Positions 57,001 to 64,000 of a stretch of DNA of 64,000 bases are shown here, in pieces. Each line of letters begins with the position of its first letter. Positions within the stretch are counted from its first letter, which is position 1. Below the pieces are notes generated by a model. The model did not search any database, was not told where the DNA came from, and saw nothing but the letters and a program-made list of their open reading frames with translations. Source of the DNA: Nymphaea colorata (lineage: Eukaryota; Streptophyta; Magnoliopsida; Nymphaeales; Nymphaeaceae). Made by a program: the position numbers and the translations under genes. Location: positions 2,916,001-2,980,000 of the forward strand of contig NC_045148.1 of the NCBI RefSeq assembly GCF_008831285.2, written 5' to 3'.

Positions 57001-57498
57001 TGCAATCTACAAACTAATTTTTGTAAAGATTAAATTTCATTCAATGTGGTTTCTATGACTGTTTTGCCCTAAGGTTCTAGAAAATTATAGAACTGTAACT
57101 TCTAGTTGCTGTAAATGAATAGGAATGCCTTTGAAAATAGAGATGTTTACTATGTTATATAAAATGGAGCTTTTCAGATGACACATTTTTCATTCATTTT
57201 TTACACTTTAGCTTACAATTGAGTAAATTACCAACATCTGCCTTGAAATTTCTAAATTTCATAATAAGCCGAGCTTTATCATCTCTTCTAGCTTTGTTAG
57301 TTTGTCTAGTGCTGGTTCATTTCTTTACACTTAGGATTAGGAAAGTTTAGTAATGATTTAGAAAGAAATTGATAGAATTTTATTATTTTGTTGGTTTGTT
57401 GACCTAGATTATAGTCCTAACTAACATTATTTTTCTTTACTCTTCAGGCTTGTAGTTCTTCTTTGATGCTTCGGTATTCATGATGTACAATGAGTCCA
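54086..57498 (+). repeat. Athila 3' LTR
   Basis: About 3.4 kb, matching the three 5' LTR segments in order. It starts tgatgatgc at 54,086, and the match ends at a CA at 57,497-57,498. It contains its own ATGCAT-rich portion (56,060-56,790) and lacks the insertions of the 5' copy, so it shows the simpler LTR state. Confidence 0.78.
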
Positions 57499-58426
57499 TG
57501 ATAATATCTACTCTAGAGGCGTCATCCTTAGTTCATTTCCCCCAAGAATGGCATTGGGAATAAGTAGACAATAGTGAGTTTCCATCAGTCTTTTCTTGAC
57601 TTTAGAAACTTACTAAAGATGAGTTATCTGTTTTTTGAGCATTATTATTCTTTTTGTCATTTATAGGTCACCCCTGGACACACACATAGCATCAAAAACA
57701 ATGAGCTTGAGCATAAATGTCTCAAAAAATGTTACTATAAGGGCTGTTTAGCAACAAAAACAAGATGTTACTGTTCTTATCTGTCCCAAATATTGGGTAG
57801 GTTCATAGAATATTTTTAAAGTGTTTCATTAATCTGTCCTAATTTTTGAGGCAGCTATATGAAGCAATAACATCTTGTATTGTGTCATGAATTTGCTTCA
57901 TTGAAGCAAGTTTGTGAAAGATTATAACATAATGTTCTATAAACTTACCCCAATCATTTGGTTGCTTCATAGAATAATGGCAAGTAGTTTCTACTATCAA
58001 ATGACCCCTAGGCTATGAAAGTCTTATACAATAAAAAATAACTTTGTATCAAACACCATTTGATAGAAAGGGCTCTTTAGAAAAGATTTTTGGAAAATCA
58101 CTATGCAATGGTTGATATTTTTTATTTTTTAAAATATATTAAGTACATACCGAATTAACTTGTAACCAATTTAAACACAAAAGTGACGATGGGAAGAAAT
58201 TAATAAATATTTAGAGCTCAATTAAATTTAATAAAAAACAAAAAGCCAAAGTAATCCTCAGTATGTTTGATAGCTTTATATTTCATATCTAAGATCGATT
58301 TGAAATCCCTTTCACGTTGGGCCCATAAAATAAACAAACACGGGATCTCATATCTATAGGAAAATAATAATATGATATTTACAACATGTGGTTAAAACCT
58401 TAGATTTTAGTCAGATGGGAGGGTGT
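57499..58426. other. Non-coding spacer, possible MITE
   Basis: No gene. Between about 57,738 (agggctgtttagcaac) and 58,012 (tatcaaatgacccct) the ends are weakly inverted, as in common plant MITEs, but without a target duplication I can point to. Confidence 0.35.
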
Positions 58427-58439
58427 CACTAAAAAAAAT

Positions 58440-58830
58440 AGAAGGTTTACTGACAATACAAAAATAACCCATCAATAAAAACAAAGTTTCACCAACAAAG
58501 TTCAAGAACTGTCAGTAAATAACATTTTTAGCAACAGTGCCAGCTGGTCATCAGAAAGCTTCTATATTTACTGACTTCCTAGAAAACGTTCATTAGTAAA
58601 GACCTAATATTTACTGATGGCTGATTGTCCTGGCAGTTCTTTGTGTCAAAACTCAACTTTTAAGGATGGTTGGGACTGTCAGTAATTTTTAGGAGTATGA
58701 CTAACAAACTCAGTCTTAGCCAGTAATTATTGAGAGAAACACTAACGATGTTCCCTCTTAGCTCAGTGTCAATTGTCAACTTTTACTGACAGTATGTTTG
58801 TGCCATCAGTAACAATTATCTGATGGTTTA
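58440..58830. repeat. Subterminal repeat array of the CACTA element
   Basis: tttactgac, ctgtcagtaa, atttactgatgg, cttttactgacagta and catcagtaac occur at least eight times in both orientations. Such arrays are the binding sites of the element's own DNA-binding protein in En/Spm. Confidence 0.8.
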
Positions 58831-60377
58831 TCATCCCGCCAATGAAGTTTAATCCTTATTTTCATCTGTCCATGCCTTTTTCCTTTCCCCCCTTTTTGCT
58901 TCTTCTCCTTTTCCCCCTTTCCACTTCTTCCCCTTTGCTACTGCAATGATGTTGTCTACTAGCAACACTGCCACCAGTCATGATGCTGCCCACCGGCGAA
59001 CCTCACAACGATCGGCAACCCACCTACTGCGGCCACTGTCAGCAACAAGTGGACCCTCCTTCATTGGTAAATAACGATTTGTTTTTGAAAGTTTCTTAAA
59101 TCTATTCCTCATTAACTTGTTTTGTATATGCTGGATACTTTGATTTGTTAGTTCAATTTCTTAGATCTTTTCTTCATGAACTTGTGTTGGTCTATGGGTC
59201 GGTTCGGTAAGGGGTCACACTCATGGTGCATTGAGGGTGTTCTGGTCTTAAATCTAGACCTAGACTGTAAGTATTTATAATCAAAACATATCAAAGGGGA
59301 TCAAGCTTCCCCTAGAATCATATATATAGCATGTTGAGCAGTGGTTGAACCACCTGTGGGCCACTATGGGCAACTTTATGCGAGTGTGAAGTTGTACCTA
59401 GGTCCAGCCATATGGATTGCGCCAATCGGCACCCTGTGGAGACAAACACAAACCACAACCCCTAACTCATGAACCACAAACCACAGCCATATGGGTTACA
59501 TTTTCTTGCACTTTACTACTTTGTTTACAACTTATGTGGCCAAAAACCTATCGGCTCTAAGACCAAACTCTGATCTTGTATATAAGTTTGATCAAAACAC
59601 CTTAAGCCAAGTTAAATTTGTAAATGTAATTGATTCAAGTGATTAGAATTGTGGCCACAATTTTGTGTTAATTATGATGAAAAGTGAACAGCTTATGTGG
59701 TACCAAAAATTGGTCACAAGAGAGGGACAATTGGGTCCAGAATGATGCTTGAGCATGACTCTAAGATGAGTTGAATTGACTGCAGGTGAACCCTTGATGG
59801 AGTTCTCAACTGGACCCCTTACTTCTTAGTTGGGTCTGCAATCCATCATTTTACTATGAATGGGTCAGTTTGTGCTTAAAACCTGTTCAGGTCTTCCTAT
59901 TGACTAGGGTCTGAAACGTAGACCTTGATAAAGTCCTAGTTAATGACAATAAATAGGCTTGAGATGTAGCGTCAAATTTTGAAAAAATATCAAATATCTT
60001 TGGAAAAGGTCTCATTTTTGGTAGCTGTATTATGATGTGACTTCTATGTATTTGAGGTCATGCCTCCCCTTGTTTGACCTTGAATTCATATATTACATCT
60101 CCTTGTCCGACCACAAATTCATGGATTTAAGATCCCCAAGGATCTCATATCACTAAGGATTTGAAATGTTTAGATTATTAAGCATAGCCTTAGGGCCCAT
60201 TTGAATGCCGGACTATTTACTATAGCATGATCATGTTCTGCTCAAGATTAGTTACATAGATTTCAGCTTGTCCCAACTAAAGCTAGTTGTGTTGCTCTGA
60301 TTATTATATATTTCATTTAAGGGTGAGTGCCTCTCGATATTTCTGTGTTTGATTACTTGGATTGAAGCTCTGATAAT
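58831..60377 (+). other. CACTA leader before the transposase
   Basis: No gene recognised. The length is generous for a leader, so another insertion may lie within it. Phrases such as gggcccatttgaatgccgg near 60,193 hint at a small MITE end. Confidence 0.4.
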
Positions 60378-62040
60378 ATGAAAGATCGAAGCTGGATGGC
60401 AAAGATATATGTCAAATATTTGAATGGTGTGGACAAATTCTTTGATTTTGCTTATGCTAATAATGTCATTTTGAATGGAAGAATGGGATATCTATATATA
60501 AATGCAACAATTTTAGGTCTCAGAAGGTACTTGATGCATTAGATCATATTGTCTATCATGAATTCATTCAGTCATATGTTTGGTGGTGCTATCTTGAGGA
60601 ATCAGTTTTGCCACCTGTCATGGAAGTTAACCAACCATTGGGCATGCAGTCTGAAAGCATTCACGAAATGCTAGACAATGTTTTTGACATGAATGAAAAT
60701 GCACTGGCTAGAGCTTGACCTAACAACCATTTTCTTGTAGAAGGAGAAGACAATGACAAGTATGAAAGTTTGAATAGAGATGTAGAAGAGGAACTTTATT
60801 CAAGTTGTAGTAGACATACGAAAAATGAGTTTTTTAGTTTGCTTGTTCCATATCAACATTCTATATAGGTGGAGCAACAAGAGCTAGAACATGTTACTTT
60901 ATCCATTGAATGAATCTTTCTCTAATGGAGTGCAGTATTCAAAGACCGTCAACGAGGCAACAAAGGTCATCATAGCATTAGTGATTCCTAGTGAGAAAAT
61001 AGATATGTGCTTGAATAATTGCATGTTACATAGGAACAGTCTACATCGAAAGATACATATGATAAATGTGGTGTGCCAAATGGGAAAGACATCAACAGTT
61101 TATCGACCACAAAAGCATCTAAAAAGGAAATGCTGACACCAATAAAAACTCTTCATTATCTTTCAATTGCACTGCAGTTGAAGAGAATGTTCTTAATGTC
61201 TGATGTTGCACAACAGATGACATGGTATTTTGATAATCGTGTTAAAGATAAAGTGTTGAGACACCTAGCAGATGGAATGACATGGAAGGTATTTAATGAA
61301 ATGAACTCATATTTTACGACAGATGTTTGAAATATACGACTTGGTTTAGCAAGTGATGGTATCTGGCCAATTTTGTTAGTCATCTACAGTCACTCCTTGA
61401 ATGTGTATGAAGTAACCTTATGTCATGTTATAATTACTCATACCTAGACCAACTGCTTCCAATACATCTGATATAAATGTTTGTTTCCAACCGCTTGTAG
61501 ATGAATTATTAACACTATGAAATGATGGGGTGTGCATATTTGATATTCATAGAAGGAAACACTTTCAGCTGCATGCTACTTTGATGTAGATTCTACATGA
61601 CTTTCCTGGATATGCTCATCTATCAAGGTGGAGTACATAGTGCTAAGCTTGTATGTCAAATATGTTACGTAGAAATTGTTAGTTGCAGATTAAAGCACAG
61701 TAAAAAATATGTTACATGGGACATCATTGTTGATTGCCTATGAACCATAGATATAAAAAGAACCATAATTTATTTGATGGTACAGTTGAAATGAGACGGG
61801 CTCCAATAGTCATGTCTGGGAGCGAATTACTGCAACAAATGCAATTCACAAATGATGTAACAGAGATAATTCAAGCCGATGTGAAATTTTTAAACACAAC
61901 TGAAAAAAAAATGAGTATCTTGTACACATTATTGTATTGGAAGGATAACATGCTAAGTCACAATGTAGATGTCATGCACAACAAATATCACACAAAAGAT
62001 ACAACTAAGAGGGCACCAAATATCAAACCTCAGGAGTTAT
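60378..62040 (+). pseudogene. TNP2-type CACTA transposase relic
   Basis: An ATG at 60,378 gives DRSWMAKIYVKYLNGVDKFF DFAY-type sequence, the transposase-associated domain. Then come YESLNRDVEEELYSSC (60,760-60,810), LNESFSNGVQYSKTVNEA and PSEKIDMCLNNCMLH (60,905-61,030). The TNP2 domain follows: LQLKRMFLMSDVAQQMTWYF, KVLRHLADGMTWKVFNEM and NIRLGLASDGIWP (61,170-61,365). Later FDGTVEMRRAPIVMSGSELL and WKDNMLSHNVDVMHNKYH (61,775-61,985) match downstream TNP2 motifs. Stops at about 60,536, 61,134, 61,328 and many after 61,430 inactivate it. Confidence 0.85.
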
Positions 62041-62387
62041 GATTGTCATGTATTGATCCAATAGTTCATTTTGTTGGCCTTACGTATGAAATCACCCAAA
62101 AGAGTTAGTATTGTAATAGCTAAATTGTGTGTTTTTTAGAAAGTTATATTTGAACGCTCTAACAAATCACTCATTGCTACAAATGGAAGAAAAAATTGCA
62201 CTCACACTTTGTGAATTAGAGACAATATCTCCACCATCATTTTTGACATCATGATACATCTGTCAATCCATTTAGCTCATGAAGTTTGTTTGAGTGGACT
62301 TATGCACTATTGTTGGAAGTATACTATTGAAAGTTGTGTAATTATACTATTTCATTTTGATAATTTGTGGTTAATTACATCTGGCAT

Positions 62388-62445
62388 GTTCTTGCATTAT
62401 ATTTTGTAGGTACTTAGTTCTTGCATTATATTTTGTAGGTACTTA
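62388..62445. repeat. 29-bp tandem duplication
   Basis: gttcttgcattatattttgt + aggtactta occurs at 62,388 and again at 62,417. The unit looks like a duplicated intron 3' end (T-rich then AG). Confidence 0.85.
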
Positions 62446-62819
62446 CTGCAACTTAAGAGTTGCATATGTAATAAAAGTCAACCAAAAGGTTCCATTATAG
62501 AAAGATATTTGTCGATGAGTGTATGACATTTTGTTCAACATATTTTTGTGATATTGAGAAAAATTCAATAAACCTAAAGGAACAGCGAAAACATTATTGT
62601 GCATTCAGAACATAAATCTTGTTTGACTCGAGTATGAGATGTCATAGTGATAACTTTGGACGCTTTAATACATTAACAAGTACATGCATATATACTATTC
62701 AATCATAAGGCAATGGAATAATATTTTATGTAATTATTTCCTTAGGGATTTGAATACGTTCATTATTTTGATATATATGTATATATACATTATCTTTCCT
62801 TTAATGTGTACGTATTTGT

Positions 62820-63330
62820 GTAGGCATCACCTTAGATTAGTCAGACATCAATGCTCTAAAAGGCCCCACGATGTTGAACATGTTCATAAAGAAACATTTT
62901 CAGATTGATTTCAAAATCACTTATGTATTGGTAATATAGAAGTCTATCTAGGTCATTCCTCAAAAAATCAGTCTACTACATCTAACGTTCATGGTTTTGT
63001 ATGTGACAGATTCATTGAAAACGTGACCAGCAATGTGTCAATATAGTAGAATATGTTGTATGGTTGTCTCAATTTCCTAAAAAAATTGCACTATGATTTT
63101 AAGTCACATCCAATGGCTTTAGATTTCATACAAGGAACAAAGAAATGAACATAAAGTACCAAAATAGTAGTGTACTTGTACTTGCACAGACTCTAGTTTC
63201 TCGAGTTCTATGGATATGTCATGGACATGTATGGAGGTCACCTATACAAGTATTCTAAAGTATAGATGTCACCTACATGATGGATATGTCACAGACATTA
63301 TAAAGGTCACACGGTCATAGCATTAAATGA
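62820..63330 (+). pseudogene. TNP2 C-terminal and DUF4216-type relic
   Basis: Pieces read RPHDVEHVHKETFSD (62,857-62,905), like the ..HK.TF..WF motif of TNP2 C-termini, and RFHTRNKEMNIKYQNSSVLV (63,125-63,185), which follows the RFHT..R......QNSGV.V motif before DUF4216. Both are interrupted by stops. Confidence 0.65.
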
Positions 63331-63479
63331 AATAAATTCCGATTCACTTGCATCAACATCAACTTCAGACGTTTGAAAGACAAAGCTTTCAGCTTATCAT
63401 CACAAGCGCAACAAGTTTTTTACGTAGAAGACCCGCTAAAAAGTAATTTTATGTTGCTATTAAAACAAGATCTAGAGAT

Positions 63480-63930
63480 ATGTATGACATTTTAGGAAGA
63501 GAAGTGGATGACAGTAATGATGACTGTAACATAGATCTAGACTTGCATAATGTGCCGGTTGCTGATTATGATAATGTGACTTGTGGTGATGTGCTCTCCC
63601 AAGTGATGGGAGAAGATAGTTATGGTCGGGTACGTGCATTGAGAATACTAGATGTGAAATGTTCTTAGTTTTCTACTAAAAGCACAAGGGTCAAATTGAA
63701 GCACAAAATTCAACATTAAAAGAATAAGTCAGTACTTTGCTAAGAAAGTCATGCTTGAGGAGAAATAAGTATGATATCATAAACTCAAAGAAACATGTGC
63801 TAGAGTATCTGAGTTCGAGGCAACCTATGGTAAGGTCTCTAATATAGAGGCTAAATGTGCAAGAGTGAATATGCTCGAAGATCGAAGAAATCAAATTATG
63901 ACTTCGCTTTCGAAATTATTAAGTTAAATT
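63480..63930 (+). pseudogene. Second CACTA gene, plant transposase (Transposase_24-like) relic
   Basis: The frame 63,480-63,665 ends DVLSQVMGEDSYGRVRALRI, which matches the D.LS.VLG.....GRVRGLG motif of the second protein of plant CACTA elements. The following sequence would be the usual coiled-coil C-terminus but has stops. Its position downstream of the TNP2 relic fits the normal gene order of such elements. Confidence 0.6.
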
Positions 63931-64000
63931 TCAGTATATTATGTGTTCAACTGTCTTCTTCATTTTTTCTAACATTGTCAACACCTTTCAACTTCTCTCA

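Larger units (their letters stand above)
29002..57498 (+). mobile_element. Large nested Athila-type Ty3/gypsy element
   Basis: The ends are two long, diverged direct repeats: 29,002-38,184 (interrupted) and 54,086-57,498. Both start tgatgatgc and stop matching at a CA after (a/g)tacaa or ataacaag sequence. Between them, in the correct order on the plus strand, are gag (39,640-40,400), gag end and protease (44,400-45,640), reverse transcriptase (45,650-46,500), RNase H (46,680-47,200) and integrase (47,560-48,200) relics with Athila-lineage motifs. Interruptions are a foldback element in the 5' LTR, a 3.4-kb segment present only in the 5' LTR, an unrelated 3.5-kb stretch between gag and pol, and a copia element after pol. 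Without these the element is roughly 15 kb. LTR similarity near 75-80 percent by eye indicates an old insertion. Confidence 0.75.
58427..64000 (+). mobile_element. CACTA (En/Spm) transposon, 5' part
   Basis: Begins with CACTA at 58,427 (cactaaaaaaaatagaagg). Inside are an array of short subterminal repeats (58,440-58,830), a leader, a TNP2-type transposase relic (60,378 onward) and the beginning of a second gene (63,480 onward). The element runs past the window end, so the 3' terminus and the 3-bp target duplication cannot be checked. The coding parts have many stops, so it is not autonomous. Confidence 0.82.

Noticed and set aside
57738-58012. Possible MITE with weak inverted ends
   Set aside because: The ends pair poorly and no target duplication could be found, so I kept it only as a remark in the spacer entry.
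1-64000. tRNA, rRNA or organelle-derived insertions
   Set aside because: On reading both strands I saw no convincing tRNA arms and CCA-context, rRNA core sequence or plastid/mitochondrial gene. A tRNAscan and organelle search would settle it.

Overview
The window is nuclear DNA of a flowering plant. It has spliced genes with GT..AG introns, very long AT-rich introns, dinucleotide microsatellites, and dense layers of Ty3/gypsy, Ty1/copia, CACTA and hAT elements. Nothing in it looks bacterial, organellar or CRISPR-like. I cannot name the species. The number of old, degraded retroelements suggests a medium or large repeat-rich genome.

Layout. 1-11,300 is repeat-derived: unassigned sequence, a heavily decayed Ty3/gypsy relic (about 3,615-6,435), a clean non-autonomous hAT transposon with an exact 8-bp target duplication (8,263-9,544), and a second small Ty3 RNase H fragment (10,760-10,965). 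11,300-27,720 holds the only host gene I can support. It is on the + strand, with nine coding exons from 12,129 to 27,194 that join in frame into a predicted 560-residue multi-spanning membrane J-protein carrying a Jiv90 zinc domain (DNAJC14-like). Its second coding intron is 7.7 kb and contains a foldback MITE, a TRIM-like LTR miniature, microsatellites and a hAT MITE.

From about 29,002 to 57,498 lies one very large, old, nested Athila-type Ty3/gypsy element. It has a 5' LTR broken by two insertions, a gag relic near 39.8 kb, an unrelated 3.5-kb stretch containing a purine tract and a GC-rich island, a pol relic at 44.4-48.2 kb, and a 3' LTR at 54,086-57,498. A younger minus-strand Ty1/copia element (48,643-52,685) sits between pol and the 3' LTR, and a 130-bp direct duplication of host sequence lies on both sides of it.

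From 58,427 to the window end is the 5' part of a CACTA (En/Spm) transposon: terminal CACTA, an array of subterminal TACTGACAG-type repeats, a decayed TNP2-type transposase gene, and the start of a second transposon gene. All transposon genes seen here carry stops or frameshifts. The J-protein gene is the only one that looks functional. I found no convincing new molecular system. The most unusual points are the 130-bp duplication beside a clipped copia LTR, the shared catalytic Asp-to-Asn decay in the first Ty3 relic, and the ATGCAT-rich arrays kept in both diverged Athila LTRs.
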